Shown: positions 38,132-48,989, counted from the stretch's first letter. The stretch is 64,000 bases of DNA from Bartonella kosoyi (GCF_003606325.2 NZ_CP031843.2:1-64000); one strand, 5' to 3'. Made by a program: numbers and translations. Notes: a model not told the origin generated them from the letters alone.

Positions 38132-38322
38132 GCCTCTTTCCTTTATACTTCTTCCCTTGATTTTTCTTTAAAATTCTAACAGCCCCATTGGTACAATAGC
38201 CCCCCTTACCCTATACCCCTCACCATATAAATGAGACCATTGGACTCACCCCTCATCTTTTTAGATGATAAAAAAATCTTCTTCACCATCTACACACCAA
38301 ATCACTCTCAACCAAAGGATAA

Positions 38323-38711
38323 TTTCACGCCCTCAGTCCAAACCCGCAAGGCAACCCATCACCTAACCTCACGCCCTTAGCCCAAATTCGCAAGGCAACC
38401 CTGCACCTAACCTCACGCCCTTGCCCCAAATCCGCAAGGCAACCCTGCACCTAACCTCACGCCCTTGCCCCAAATCCGCAAGGCAACCCTGCACCTAACC
38501 TCACGCCCTTGCCCCAAATTCGCAAGGCAACCCATCACCTAACCTCACGCCCTCAGTCCAACCCCGCAAGGCAACCCTGCACCTAACCTCACGCTCCCAG
38601 CCCAAATTCGCAAGGCAACCCTGCACCTAACCTCACGCCCTTAGCCCAAATTCGCAAGGCAACCCTGCACCTAACCTCACGCCCTTAGCCTAAACCCGCA
38701 AGGCAACAAAC
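38323..38711. repeat. 44-base tandem repeat, about nine units
   Basis: Units begin at 38323, 38367, 38411, 38455, 38499, 38543, 38587, 38631 and 38675, exactly 44 bases apart. The unit pattern is CCTCACGCCCTTAGCCCAAA, then TTCGCAAGGCAACCCTGCAC, then CTAA. Units differ at a few positions. It lies between ftsH and glmM, carries no long frame, and the last unit is partial. Confidence 0.95.
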
Positions 38712-38876
38712 CACCTTATCCCTTGCTAAACCATCATAATAAACGGCTTTACTTAATTTTTTCCTTCCATATTTTGGCAAAGATTACATCAAAGGCGCAA
38801 GCAACGCTCGCGCCCTTCTCAAAGAATTCAAAATTTTCCCCAAAACATAGTCCCTCAAGCAATCTTAAAAAGGATT

Positions 38877-41045
38877 TTATTTTCCTTTATCAGATCCCGC
38901 AGGTTTTGACTTTTTTTCAGCACTGCTTTTACTTTGAGAGTGATTGACTGATTTTGTAGTATCTTTTGCACCTTGTGCCTTTTTCTCCGCTTCATCCGAT
39001 TGCGCTCTTTTAGACTCAGTATTCTTGGATTGAGTACCACTGGATTTTACTGTTTTCTTCCCAACAACGCCCTCTGCCTTGCCTGCCTCACCTTTAACGG
39101 CCTCTTCTTTATGGGACACTGTTTTAGGTGTTATTTTAACATCTTTTTCATCGACCACAGAGTCCCCTACCTTCACTGTTCCAGTTTTTGGAACAGAAGA
39201 AGTCCGCGGAGCAGCACCCTCATCTTTCTGTGTGCGTGAAGGAGGCTTTCCTGCAATGACCTCGTTAATTTCAGCACCCGTTAAAGTTTCATATTCCAAC
39301 AAGCCTTGTGCTAAAGCAAACCATTCTTTTCTTTTTGTTTTCAAAATATTGGTCGCACTTTTATAAGCATCATCAATAAGCTTACGCACTTCCATATCAA
39401 TCATGCGCGCTGTTTCTTCAGAGACATTTTGTGTCCGCGCAACAGAATGACCTAAAAAGACTTCATCTTGGTTATCGCCATAAGCGACATTTCCAAGCAG
39501 ATCAGAAAATCCCCACCGTGTGATCATGGCACGTGCTAATTTCGTTGCTTGCTCAATATCAGAAGAAGCCCCTGATGTGATATTTTCCTTTCCAAACTTC
39601 AACTCTTCAGCCACACGCCCGCCCATCATGATAGCCAAACGCGAAATCATCCACCGATAACTCATGGAATAGCGATCACCTTCAGGCAATTGCATCACCA
39701 TTCCCAATGCCCTTCCCCTTGGAACAATGGTTGCTTTGTGGACAGGATCAGCAACCGGCACATTGAGCGCTACGATAGCGTGTCCTGCTTCGTGATAAGC
39801 AGTAAGTTCTTTTTCCTCTTGTGTCATAGCGGTTGAACGGCGTTCCGCCCCCATCATCACCTTATCTTTTGCATCTTCGAATTCTTGCATTGTCACGACT
39901 CTTTTATTACGGCTTGCAGCCATAAGAGCAGCTTCATTGACAAGATTCATCAAGTCCGCACCGGAAAATCCTGGTGTTCCCCTTGCCAAAACTTTCAAAT
40001 CAACATTCGGCGCTAAAGGCACATTGCGCACATGCACTTTCAAGATTTGTTCACGCCCAGAAACATCAGGGTTTGGCACAACAACTTGTCGGTCAAAACG
40101 CCCTGGTCTCAATAAAGCAGGATCAAGCACATCAGGGCGGTTTGTTGCAGCAATAAGAATAATACTTTCATTGGGCTCAAACCCATCCATTTCGACAAGC
40201 AACTGATTCAAGGTTTGCTCGCGTTCATCATTTCCACCACCCAGTCCAGCTCCCCGATGGCGTCCAACCGCATCGATTTCATCGATAAAGATAATACAAG
40301 GTGCATTTTTTTTAGCCTGTTCGAACATATCACGCACACGGCTTGCCCCAACACCGACGAACATTTCAACAAAATCAGACCCTGAAATGGTGAAGAATGG
40401 CACATTGGCTTCACCCGCGACTGAGCGCGCTAACAGCGTTTTACCGGTTCCTGGAGGACCAACAAGCAAAACACCGCGAGGAATACGCCCTCCTAAGCGT
40501 TGAAACTTTTGTGGTTCGCGTAAAAATTCAACAATTTCTTGGAGATCTTGTTTTGCTTCTTCAACGCCAGCAACATCCTTAAAGGTAACACGTCCTTGCG
40601 CTTCATTAAGCAATCTCGCTTTTGATTTCCCAAATCCCATTGCCCCGCGTGATCCATTTTGCATTTGTCGCATAAAAAAGACCCATGCCCCAACGATAAT
40701 AATAACAGGCAACAAAGAAAACAGGAGATTAAGGAAGATACTATTTCCAGAACTTTCAGGAATAGCTTTAACATTAACGTTTTTGCTTTCCAATTTTTGT
40801 ATCAAACCAGGATCGCGTGGTGCAAAAGTTGAAACAGTTCTCTGTTCGATGGTTTGTCCTGTTAATTTTTGACCTTGAATGGTCACCGATTTTAGCTCAT
40901 TATTCTCAACCTTTTGCAAAAATTCAGAATAGGAGACTTCTCCACCACCAGAACGTTGACTATCTCCATTAAAAATAGAAAACGATATAATCAAAATCAA
41001 GGCAATAACTCCCCAAATGAGGAGAGAGCGGTAATTGGAATTCAT
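38877..41045 (-). CDS. ftsH: ATP-dependent zinc metalloprotease FtsH
   Basis: A 722-residue membrane-anchored AAA protease that degrades misassembled membrane proteins and regulators. Two N-terminal membrane segments (about 8-25 and 102-124), Walker A GPPGTGKT (196-203), Walker B IIFIDEID (251-258), and the zinc motif HEAGH (418-422) are all present. The C-terminal 100 residues are an extended, repetitive Lys/Ser/Glu tail ([20 protein letters not shown]...), longer than in most FtsH. It is encoded between tilS and glmM, the usual neighbours. Confidence 0.97.
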   Translation of the reverse strand: MNSNYRSLLIWGVIALILIISFSIFNGDSQRSGGGEVSYSEFLQKVENNELKSVTIQGQKLTGQTIEQRTVSTFAPRDPGLIQKLESKNVNVKAIPESSGNSIFLNLLFSLLPVIIIVGAWVFFMRQMQNGSRGAMGFGKSKARLLNEAQGRVTFKDVAGVEEAKQDLQEIVEFLREPQKFQRLGGRIPRGVLLVGPPGTGKTLLARSVAGEANVPFFTISGSDFVEMFVGVGASRVRDMFEQAKKNAPCIIFIDEIDAVGRHRGAGLGGGNDEREQTLNQLLVEMDGFEPNESIILIAATNRPDVLDPALLRPGRFDRQVVVPNPDVSGREQILKVHVRNVPLAPNVDLKVLARGTPGFSGADLMNLVNEAALMAASRNKRVVTMQEFEDAKDKVMMGAERRSTAMTQEEKELTAYHEAGHAIVALNVPVADPVHKATIVPRGRALGMVMQLPEGDRYSMSYRWMISRLAIMMGGRVAEELKFGKENITSGASSDIEQATKLARAMITRWGFSDLLGNVAYGDNQDEVFLGHSVARTQNVSEETARMIDMEVRKLIDDAYKSATNILKTKRKEWFALAQGLLEYETLTGAEINEVIAGKPPSRTQKDEGAAPRTSSVPKTGTVKVGDSVVDEKDVKITPKTVSHKEEAVKGEAGKAEGVVGKKTVKSSGTQSKNTESKRAQSDEAEKKAQGAKDTTKSVNHSQSKSSAEKKSKPAGSDKGK

Positions 41046-41159
41046 ATTCAGCCCACTTAATCAAATATAGATTTCAAACAGTTCCCCTTAACATATAACC
41101 TTGTCAGCCCCTTGCCAAGGGATGAGAGACGGTTTATTCTCTTTTAGCGTTATTTTTCT

Positions 41160-42656
41160 TTATCTTTTCACCTCAAGATTAAAAAAAGGTTCCAAAACAT
41201 TCACCAGCGCAGCATCTTCACGTGAGGAAAGCCAATCGAAAGGCGCCATAATTCGCTTGATAATAACATTTTTATGAATAATCGCTTGAGAAATCAACTC
41301 AGGAATATCACACCCTTTATCATTTGAAATCATCAGCAGTGATTGTAAAGAAGGAAAATGAGGCTTTTCAAGATTAAAATTGCTGTTTTGCAATAAAGAT
41401 TTCAGCTGTTCTAAATTTGCTGCTCCAACCTTTATAGCCTCAGATCCATGATTGGTAATCTGATAGCGCCCATCCCATATGAGCGTTTCCTCTGTCCCTA
41501 CCAGAGTCTCCTTCATATTGCGCCCTTCACGCCATAAAGCAATGCCATCTCTGTTATATTCAATAACACAGCCCGCATATGTAAAACGCTTCTTTTCGGG
41601 AGAATGGAGACAGAGTTTTTGAACAAGCGTGCTTAATTTTTTTTGGGGGAGCAAATAAAATCCACCACCCATCAACACGGCAAAAAGCCCAACAACAAAA
41701 GGGAAACAAGCATGTTTTTGTAAAAGTGGCGCAGGTTTTTTGATGAAACAACGCCCATGTTGAACCGTAATATCCAGCGCTACAATTAAATCGGCAATAT
41801 TTTGTGCTTGTTGACGACGCTGCAAGGCGGCTTGATTTATTTTTTGAGCAATATCAGTAAGCTTTTTCGAAGAAAGAGATTGGCGCACCCGCACACGTTC
41901 AAAATTACGATCTTCGTTTGTGGGATCATCAATCCACATTTTTCCTTGTGAACATAAATAATTGCGCAATGTTTGGCGCCTTATGCCAAGAAGCGGCCGA
42001 ATCAAACGCACTTTTCTCTGCAACAATGCTTCACGTGGAATACAAGATAAACCACGCTCATAGAGGACTCCATCGTTTTTTTCGGTAATATTTTTTCTCG
42101 TTTCTCTAGCATGATATCCATCACCCATAACCCTAGTTTCACTGCACAACGCACCAGCAAAATCACCCGCAGAAAAATCATCACGCATAGCACTAGCATC
42201 ATCACCCAAAAGCCCCCTACTCTTTTGAAGACGTTGAGACCGCATTTGGTAAGTTTCAACCTGATCATTGAGTGTATGGCCCGTCATAATAAGGGAAGCG
42301 CCTTGTCTTTGCGCTTCCAAAACCAAGAGATCATAGCGTGCAACACGAGCACTAGAAGCAATATGTGTCTTTGGTTTTGTGCCTTCCCACCGCACAGTGA
42401 TATGTTTAATGTGATGATCACGACAAATTTCCGCAACAGTTTCTGCTTCACGCGCGGATTCTTTACGCAGTTGATGATCAACAGTGACAGCAATTATTTC
42501 TGGGGGCACTGAGAGCGTTTCCAAATATTCTTTGACCAAAAACATTAAAGCTAAAGAATCACTTCCCCCTGAGACGGCAAGAATCACTCGTCGACACTGA
42601 ATAAAATCCGATGTTTTAAAGAGATTTCTTGCCAGTCTAACGCACACCCAAAACAA
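41160..42656 (-). CDS. tilS: tRNA(Ile)-lysidine synthase
   Basis: A 498-residue TilS that converts C34 of the CAU-anticodon isoleucine tRNA to lysidine, so that it reads AUA. The ATP-pyrophosphatase P-loop SGGSDS lies at residues 29-34, and MTGHTLNDQVET follows at the second motif. An insertion around residues 145-205 (RLQKSRGLLGDDASAMRDDFS...) is longer than usual. It begins 10 bases after cpoB ends. Confidence 0.93.
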   Translation of the reverse strand: MFWVCVRLARNLFKTSDFIQCRRVILAVSGGSDSLALMFLVKEYLETLSVPPEIIAVTVDHQLRKESAREAETVAEICRDHHIKHITVRWEGTKPKTHIASSARVARYDLLVLEAQRQGASLIMTGHTLNDQVETYQMRSQRLQKSRGLLGDDASAMRDDFSAGDFAGALCSETRVMGDGYHARETRKNITEKNDGVLYERGLSCIPREALLQRKVRLIRPLLGIRRQTLRNYLCSQGKMWIDDPTNEDRNFERVRVRQSLSSKKLTDIAQKINQAALQRRQQAQNIADLIVALDITVQHGRCFIKKPAPLLQKHACFPFVVGLFAVLMGGGFYLLPQKKLSTLVQKLCLHSPEKKRFTYAGCVIEYNRDGIALWREGRNMKETLVGTEETLIWDGRYQITNHGSEAIKVGAANLEQLKSLLQNSNFNLEKPHFPSLQSLLMISNDKGCDIPELISQAIIHKNVIIKRIMAPFDWLSSREDAALVNVLEPFFNLEVKR

Positions 42657-42665
42657 CCTCGCTGC

Positions 42666-44450
42666 TTATTTTAGAGCCTTACAAAACACAGACTCTAACA
42701 TTTGATGATGTTTTGATTTCTTTGCGAAAAAAGCACAATCCTTTTCATTTTTCTCAAGAGCAACCATACTTCTTGCTAATTTCAGCAAAATCTCAGAGGT
42801 ATAGAGCTTCTTTTTATCGGCATACCATGCGGACAGATAAACTTGTGCTGCTTCATGATAGCGTTTTTGTCCCAACAAAGATTCAGCTAACCAAAATAAA
42901 GCATCATCACTCAAAGGATCTTTTTTATAACGATTTTGAAAAGCACAAAAGCTCCTTTCAGCCTCAACATAGTTGGCAGAACGGATAAAGTCATACCCTT
43001 CCTTATACAAAGCTTTGGAAGAAGAAAGCGTGTCACTCTGATCTGCTTTAATATGAGCCGTTACATCATGCGCTTTTTGTAAATGATCACCTGTTTCCTT
43101 CGATGTATGGTCTTTCACATCTGCAACCTTTGTCTGATCACTCGTGCTATGGTCCTGCACCGTCTCTTTTTTTACAGTCTGAGATTTTGCATCCAAAGCG
43201 GCACTTTCAATGGAACAAGAATAAACAGAAGAGTCTTTTTTATCAAAAAGCCGGTGGAACTGATTGTTAACAGTCTTCAAATTGTTATGCTCAAGCACCA
43301 TCCGTATCTTATGTAAAAGCTTATCTAAATCATAATCTTTAAATAAAGCCTGCTGATTCTCTAAAATAATCCCTTGGTGCACCGAAACACCAGCAGCTTT
43401 ATCAACAACGTCAGGGGCTTTCTTCACAGCATCAGATGCCTTATCGGCAGCCTCAGTGGCTTTTTCCGCCGCACCAGAAGCAGCTTTACCGGCAGCATCA
43501 CGCACTTTCTTCACCACATCGGAAGCCTTATCGGCAGCCTCAGAAGCTTTTTCCACCGTATCAGTAGCAGCTTTACCGGCAGCATCACGCACTTTCTTCA
43601 CCGCATCGGAAGCCTTATCGGCAACCTCAGTGGCTTTTTCCACCGTATCAGTAGCAGCTTTACCGGCAGCATCACGCACTTTCTTCACCGCATCGGAAGC
43701 CTTATCGGCAGCCTCAGTGGCTTTTTCCACCGCACCAGAAGCAGCTTTACCGGCAGCATTAGAAGCTTTCTTCACCACATCGGAAGCCTTATCGGCAGCC
43801 TCAGAAGCTTTTTCCACCGCACCAGAAGCAGCTTTACCGGCAGCATCACGCACTTTCTTCACCGCATCGGAAGCCTTATCGGCAGCCTCAGTGGCTTTTT
43901 CCACCGTATCAGAAGCAGCTTTATCAACAACGTCAGGGGCTTTCTTCACCACATCGGAAGCCTTATCGGCAGTCTCAGAAGCTTTTTCCGCCGCACCAGA
44001 AGCAGCTTTACCGGCAGCATTAGAAGCTTTCTTCACCACATCGGAAGCCTTATCGGCAGCCTCAGTGGCTTTTTCCACCGCACCAGAAGCAGCTTTACCG
44101 GCAGCATTAGAAGCTTTCTTCACCGCATCGGAAGCCTTATCGGCAGCCTCAGTAGCTTTTTCCACCGTATCAGTAGCAGCTTTATCAACAACGTCAGGGG
44201 CTTTCTTCACAGCATCAGATGCCTTATCGGCAGTCTCAGAAGCTTTTTCCGCCGTATCAGTAGCAGCTTTATCAACAACGTCAGGGGCTTTCTTCACCAC
44301 ATCGGAATCTTTATCGGCAGCATCAACTTTATCCGTATCATGTGCTGGATATTCAGAAGCCTTTCGTGCTGCACTTTCAGCAAATGAAGCAGAGCAAGCT
44401 ACGAAAACCGCCATATAAAAGAGTGTTTTCCAATTAATTTTACGATACAT
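42666..44450 (-). CDS. cpoB: Tol-Pal system protein CpoB (YbgF) with expanded 29-residue repeats
   Basis: A 594-residue periplasmic protein. It has a signal peptide (residues 1-25), then about eleven copies of a 29-residue unit such as KASDAVKKASNAAGKAASGA plus VEKATEAAD (residues 45 to about 360; 87-base DNA units). A C-terminal TPR domain follows (SYNYVEAERSF... DDALFWLAESLLGQKRYHEAA...). CpoB links peptidoglycan synthesis to outer-membrane constriction through TolA and PBP1B. The repeats are alanine-, lysine- and aspartate-rich amphipathic helices like LEA proteins and replace the normal short coiled coil. The DNA repeat leaves the opposite strand open in two frames; those frames are artefacts. 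Confidence 0.85.
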   Translation of the reverse strand: MYRKINWKTLFYMAVFVACSASFAESAARKASEYPAHDTDKVDAADKDSDVVKKAPDVVDKAATDTAEKASETADKASDAVKKAPDVVDKAATDTVEKATEAADKASDAVKKASNAAGKAASGAVEKATEAADKASDVVKKASNAAGKAASGAAEKASETADKASDVVKKAPDVVDKAASDTVEKATEAADKASDAVKKVRDAAGKAASGAVEKASEAADKASDVVKKASNAAGKAASGAVEKATEAADKASDAVKKVRDAAGKAATDTVEKATEVADKASDAVKKVRDAAGKAATDTVEKASEAADKASDVVKKVRDAAGKAASGAAEKATEAADKASDAVKKAPDVVDKAAGVSVHQGIILENQQALFKDYDLDKLLHKIRMVLEHNNLKTVNNQFHRLFDKKDSSVYSCSIESAALDAKSQTVKKETVQDHSTSDQTKVADVKDHTSKETGDHLQKAHDVTAHIKADQSDTLSSSKALYKEGYDFIRSANYVEAERSFCAFQNRYKKDPLSDDALFWLAESLLGQKRYHEAAQVYLSAWYADKKKLYTSEILLKLARSMVALEKNEKDCAFFAKKSKHHQMLESVFCKALK

Positions 44451-44503
44451 TCTTTTCTCCCCTTAAGAGCTCATTGAATGGTTGAAACAAACCATTCGCT
44501 TTT

Positions 44504-45022
44504 TTAACGACTGTTCATGTCACTCAACGTTGTCACGGCACGTCGATTTTGATTCCAACAGGAAATATCATCACATACTGCGACAGGTCTTTCTTTTCCG
44601 TAAGAAATTGTTTGAATCCGTTGTGCAGACACACCAAGAGACACCAAATAATTTCGCACAGCAACAGCACGACGCTGTCCAAGTGCCAAGTTATATTCAC
44701 GTGTTCCCCGTTCATCAGCGTGACCTTCGATCATAATAGAATAATAAGGATAATGAAGCAACCATTCTGCTTGGCGCGTTAAAATACGTTCAGCATCGGC
44801 ATCCAATGAAGAAGAATCGAGACTAAAAAACACGCGATCCCCCACGTTAACCGTAAACTCCTGCCCTGAACCTGGTCCCTGATTCAAAGCAGCATCATTC
44901 ATATAAGCACCATGCATACCATCAAGTGCACCGATCTTTTTTTTGCCACACCCACCCAAGCACAATGAGAAAAACAAGAGAATAGCTAAAGAATGAGAGA
45001 AGGTATTTTTGGTAGAGCGCAT
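44504..45022 (-). CDS. pal: peptidoglycan-associated lipoprotein Pal
   Basis: A 172-residue outer-membrane lipoprotein with lipobox LGGC (Cys25). A linker is followed by an OmpA-type peptidoglycan-binding domain: VFFSLDSSSLDADAERIL, IEGHADERGTREYNLALGQRRA, ISYGKERP. It anchors the outer membrane to peptidoglycan and interacts with TolB. It is followed by cpoB. In most relatives tolB precedes it directly; here trcR, yebC and about 2.6 kb lie between. Confidence 0.96.
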   Translation of the reverse strand: MRSTKNTFSHSLAILLFFSLCLGGCGKKKIGALDGMHGAYMNDAALNQGPGSGQEFTVNVGDRVFFSLDSSSLDADAERILTRQAEWLLHYPYYSIMIEGHADERGTREYNLALGQRRAVAVRNYLVSLGVSAQRIQTISYGKERPVAVCDDISCWNQNRRAVTTLSDMNSR

Positions 45023-45223
45023 AGTTTGTTCTCCTCGAATTTCGTAAAGAAGGGCAAATTCTTAAAAATATTTTTAAGAATAACCATTAATTCCTAATGA
45101 AGACGAAATTTTTCTTCTTTTTTATCATCATTTTTCAATCTCTGCCAATTTTTCTTCCCTCCAGCTCTTCCTCGAACATCTCCACGAGAAATTGAGCAAT
45201 ATTGTCCTTATACGTCATGCTTT

Positions 45224-45919
45224 TTACGCATCCTCTTGCTCTTGACGATTTTTTTGCAGCGCGTTCAATTTTGCAAAAACTTTATCAGCATCAAAAGTCT
45301 TGTGTGGGTTGTCTTCACGCTCATTTTCCTCGAGAGCAGCATTTTCAGTCACAGAGGCAGGAAGCAATGACCTATCCTCCTCTGCAGCAACAGGGCGGTT
45401 TTTTGCCGCACGTTGGAGTTCAAAATCTAAATCGATTTGCGAACACAAGCCAAGCCCTACAGGATCAAGAGGAGATAAATTCGCACTATTCCAATGGGTT
45501 CGAAGGCGGATTTGTTCGATGGTCGCTTTTGTTGTGCCAATCAACCGTGCAATTTGTGCATCTTTCAACTCGGGATGGTTGGTCACCAACCATAAGATAC
45601 CATTGGGACGATCTTGACGTCGAGAAAGAGGGATATAGCGTGCTCCTTTACGTTTTTTTTCAGGAATGTGCACCCTCGATTGAGAAAGTTTCAAGCGTGC
45701 GTTTTGATCCGCCTCCACCCGTGCAATTTCACTGCGCGTCAACTGCCCAGAACTAATTGGATCGAGACCTTTAATACCATAAGCGGCCTCTCCATCGGCA
45801 ATAGCTTTGACTTCCAAGACATGCAATTTACAAAATTCTGCAATCTGCTCAAAAGAAAGAGCTGTATTATCAACCAACCAAACAGCTGTTGCTTTGGGCA
45901 TCAAAAGTTGCGTTGCCAT
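45224..45919 (-). CDS. trcR: DUF1013 cell-cycle regulator TrcR
   Basis: A 231-residue protein of the alphaproteobacterial DUF1013 family (MPKATAVWLVDNTALSFEQIAEFC; LKDAQIARLIGTTKATIEQIR; DPVGLGLCSQIDLDFELQRA). It has two helix-turn-helix-like segments and is annotated elsewhere as the cell-cycle transcriptional regulator TrcR. The C-terminal 45 residues are acidic and variable. It stands alone between pal and yebC, divergent from yebC. Confidence 0.85.
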   Translation of the reverse strand: MATQLLMPKATAVWLVDNTALSFEQIAEFCKLHVLEVKAIADGEAAYGIKGLDPISSGQLTRSEIARVEADQNARLKLSQSRVHIPEKKRKGARYIPLSRRQDRPNGILWLVTNHPELKDAQIARLIGTTKATIEQIRLRTHWNSANLSPLDPVGLGLCSQIDLDFELQRAAKNRPVAAEEDRSLLPASVTENAALEENEREDNPHKTFDADKVFAKLNALQKNRQEQEDA

Positions 45920-46312
45920 TTTTATAAATCCTCTTCTGCGCCTCTTTTATGAGGCAGGTTACCGCCCATTCAAGAGCACTGGAACTTCTTTATTATATGT
46001 TTTTATATGTTGTTTTTTTCCACCCACTATTTAAAATAAAGCGAGACTGGAATAAACCGTTTTACCATGAGATTACATTCTGTTATAGCGTGATTTTTGC
46101 TCAACGACAAGAGATCTCTCTTGGAATGATCCTCAACAAAGGTGTCTTTACCTTTAAGATGAATTTTCTTATAAGGAATTTATTTGATTATTTCACCTCA
46201 TGCTGTGGCACATTTATTCTGGTGGGTATTCTGGTGAGCTGCGTGTTTTATCGCCTTACATTCTAAAAAACACCCACCCCAGAAAGAAAGCCCTCAAACA
46301 GGAAGGAAAACT

Positions 46313-47059
46313 ATGGCAGGCCATTCACAATTTAAAAATATTATGCACCGTAAAGGGCGTCAAGATGCGATGCGCTCGAAAATATTTTCTAAGCTTGCAC
46401 GCGAAATTACCGTCGCAGCGAAACAAGGTGCTCCTGATCCAGCCATGAATCCACGTTTAAGGCTGGCGGTCCAAAATGCCAAAGCACAGTCAATGCCGAA
46501 AGATAATATTGAACGCGCGATTAAAAAAGCTTCAGGAACCGATGTCGAAAATTATGATGAAGTCCGCTATGAAGGCTATGGACCAGGCGGTGTTGCTGTC
46601 ATTGTTGAAGCTTTAACAGACAACCGCAATCGCACCGCTTCAAATGTGCGCGCCGCCTTCACCAAATCAGGAGGAGCCTTAGGCGAAACAGGATCAGTCA
46701 GTTTCATGTTTAATCGGATTGGGGAAATAATCTATAAACCAGAAGCAGGAACAGCAGACAACATCATGGATGCAGCCATTGAAGCTGGTGCTGAAGATGT
46801 ACAATCCGAAGAAACCGGACATCATATTACCTGCGCATTTGAAGATATTGGTGAAGTTTCAAAAACACTTGAAGCAAAACTTGGTGAAGCAGAATCGATT
46901 AAAACAATTTGGAAAGCTACCACCCTTGCTCCCATAGATGAAGAAAAAGCTTTATCCGTTTTACGACTAATTTCAACCTTAGAAGAAGATGATGATGTGC
47001 AAAATGTTTATGCTAATTTTGATGTCAGCGATGAGATTTTGGCAAAACTGTCCGTATAA
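46313..47059 (+). CDS. yebC: YebC/PmpR-family protein
   Basis: A 248-residue Yeb[20 protein letters not shown] (the family start), [23 protein letters not shown]... and [14 protein letters not shown] near the end. The family acts as a translation factor helping ribosomes at proline stretches and/or as a DNA-binding regulator. It often sits upstream of ruvC in Proteobacteria; here it lies on the opposite strand between tolB and pal, about 10 kb from ruvC, which points to a rearrangement. Confidence 0.95.
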   Translation: MAGHSQFKNIMHRKGRQDAMRSKIFSKLAREITVAAKQGAPDPAMNPRLRLAVQNAKAQSMPKDNIERAIKKASGTDVENYDEVRYEGYGPGGVAVIVEALTDNRNRTASNVRAAFTKSGGALGETGSVSFMFNRIGEIIYKPEAGTADNIMDAAIEAGAEDVQSEETGHHITCAFEDIGEVSKTLEAKLGEAESIKTIWKATTLAPIDEEKALSVLRLISTLEEDDDVQNVYANFDVSDEILAKLSV

Positions 47060-47129
47060 TGCCCATTATTGCCCCCTCTCTTCACCAATGAGGGACTAAA
47101 AAACATCTTTCACCTCGTTAGCCATAAAT

Positions 47130-47157
47130 ATAAAAGCCCCGCGTAAAAAGCGGGGCC
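47130..47157 (-). terminator. hairpin terminator of the 20-codon ORF
   Basis: GCCCCGC (47136-47142), loop GTAAAAA, GCGGGGC (47150-47156). On the minus strand it is followed by TTTTA. It lies about 30 bases after the stop of the small ORF and also converges with yebC. Confidence 0.7.
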
Positions 47158-47187
47158 AATCATTGGTAGCGGCCAAAAAAACCACAA

Positions 47188-47250
47188 TCAATCAATCGCA
47201 AAAATAGAACCGATGGCCCCAAAAAGCGAATTGAAGAAAAAAGATAGCAT
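47188..47250 (-). CDS. putative 20-residue hydrophobic peptide
   Basis: ATG at 47250, stop at 47188, product MLSFFFNSLFGAIGSIFAID. A perfect AGGAGG lies eight bases before the ATG, and a GC-rich hairpin with T run follows the stop. A ribosome site, a short frame and a terminator in this compact form suggest a real small membrane peptide or a leader. Its sequence is amphipathic and Phe-rich, as in small membrane toxins or accessory peptides, but I recognise no family. It lies in the tolB-yebC gap. Confidence 0.5.
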   Translation of the reverse strand: MLSFFFNSLFGAIGSIFAID

Positions 47251-47624
47251 AAAGCAAGCCTCCTTAAACGCTCAACAGTTTTTATGATAAAGGCTAAGAC
47301 TCTGTAGTCTCACGCTTTCCTTACATACCCCAAAGATTATCCCTATAGCCCTCTCTCTTTATTTTTAAAGAGTCCCCTTTCCTCCCTCCTCTCAAGGGAT
47401 GAAAATTTCACCCCCATCTGATCTGTAAACCATAAGAAATTGTTTTTTTTAAATGTTTTTGTCTCAGGAAAATTCGACTATCGATAAACGACAGCCAATG
47501 CTGGATGAAATTGATAGCCCCCATGCCTCCTCTCACAAGTGCGTTCTTTTAACTGATTAAAGACCATTCAGATTGTGTAGACTGATATTTCTTTTCTGTT
47601 TTTATCTTTTGATCAAGCATTTTT
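47251..47624. other. intergenic between small ORF and tolB
   Basis: Probably holds the promoter of the 20-codon ORF and the end of the tol transcript. No gene seen. Confidence 0.4.
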
Positions 47625-48950
47625 TTATTGTATATTGAGCAATGGCGACCATGCTGGATCAGAAGCATCATTGGGTGTAGGGAGTTGACGTTCATTGCGT
47701 CCCGTAATGTCAATGGTATAAATTTTTGGTCCCATACCGGGGTTTTTACGAAAGAACATCAACACACGACCATTGGGGGCCCAAGTCGGTCCTTCATTAT
47801 GAAACCCTGTGGTTAAAATTCGTTCTCCTTGTCCATCAGGGCGCATAACACCGATAGAAAATTGTCCGCTTAATTGTTTTGTAAAGGCGATATAGTCACC
47901 CCTTGGCGACCAAATGGGTGTCGAATAACTGCCCTCGTTTAAAGAAATACGCTGAATATCACTGCCATCGGCATTCATTTTATAGATTTGCGGCTTTCCG
48001 CTACGATCTGAGGAAAAGACGATTTGTGTTCCATCTGGTGAATAAGAAGCAGAGGTATCAATGGCAGCCGTTGTTGTCAGCCGCGTCATTGTACGGGTCC
48101 GCAAATCCATGGTGTAAAGATTTGCACTTCCATCATTTTGCAATAAACTCATGATGACTTTTTGTCCATCAGAAGAAAAACGCGGCGCAATTGTCATATT
48201 ATGAAACGTTCCAATCAACTCTCTTTGCCCCATTTCAATTTGTTGGAGATAAACATGAGGGATTTGATTATCCTCATAAGCCATATAGGTGATTTCTTGC
48301 CTTTTTGGTGAAAACCGCGGTGTAAGCACCAATTCACTTCCATCAGACATATAAATCAAATTTGCGCCATCTTGATCCATCATGGCTAGACGTTTAATGC
48401 GTGCATTTTGGGGACCTGTTTCATCGATAAAAACAATTCTTGTATCAAAATAGCCACTTTCTCCTGTCATTTCACTGTAGATTTCATCAGCAATCATATG
48501 GGCCACACGCCGCCAACGTTCTGTGGCAGTATAAAAACGCCGTCCTTTCAATTGTCGCTGTCCAAAAACATCCCATAGACGAAAATCGACCCTCAAGCGT
48601 CCGTCGATTTCTCTCATGACTTGTCCCGTCACCAAACCTTGCGCTTTTATTTTCTGCCACGAAGCAAAATGCGGTTGTTTATTCGGATTAGAAATTTTTT
48701 CAAAAAAATGTTCCTTATCAAGTGGTAAAAAAAGCCCCGACCGTTCAAGATCGTCTGTCACCACAGCAGATATTTTCAACCCGATCGAATCATTGGAGAT
48801 AAAATCCGTAACTGCAATGGGAATGGGATTAAAATCAGCGCTGGAAATTGTTCCTTTCAATTGCGCATAAGCCGATGAGAAACTTGAAAGCCACACACCA
48901 CAAGTGACTATAAACCACCTAAAAAATTTATGTCTTGTTATAGTCATCAT
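47625..48950 (-). CDS. tolB: Tol-Pal system protein TolB
   Basis: A 441-residue periplasmic protein with a signal peptide (cleavage after AYA, about residue 29). An N-terminal D1 domain ([14 protein letters not shown]...) is followed by a six-blade beta-propeller with repeated motifs such as [35 protein letters not shown] and [14 protein letters not shown]. TolB binds Pal and TolA and cycles between them. It is the last gene of the minus-strand tolQRAB cluster, 39 bases after tolA. Confidence 0.97.
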   Translation of the reverse strand: MMTITRHKFFRWFIVTCGVWLSSFSSAYAQLKGTISSADFNPIPIAVTDFISNDSIGLKISAVVTDDLERSGLFLPLDKEHFFEKISNPNKQPHFASWQKIKAQGLVTGQVMREIDGRLRVDFRLWDVFGQRQLKGRRFYTATERWRRVAHMIADEIYSEMTGESGYFDTRIVFIDETGPQNARIKRLAMMDQDGANLIYMSDGSELVLTPRFSPKRQEITYMAYEDNQIPHVYLQQIEMGQRELIGTFHNMTIAPRFSSDGQKVIMSLLQNDGSANLYTMDLRTRTMTRLTTTAAIDTSASYSPDGTQIVFSSDRSGKPQIYKMNADGSDIQRISLNEGSYSTPIWSPRGDYIAFTKQLSGQFSIGVMRPDGQGERILTTGFHNEGPTWAPNGRVLMFFRKNPGMGPKIYTIDITGRNERQLPTPNDASDPAWSPLLNIQ

Positions 48951-48989
48951 GGAATGTGTCCTTTCGTTAAGCGATTTTTTCTTTATTTA

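Noticed and set aside
38323..38711. Possible CRISPR array
   Set aside because: The units are contiguous tandem copies without unique spacers, and no cas genes are present.
43374..44418. Two long plus-strand frames of 337 and 320 codons
   Set aside because: They are open only because the 87-base cpoB repeat has no stops in these frames; the minus-strand CpoB has a signal peptide and a TPR domain.
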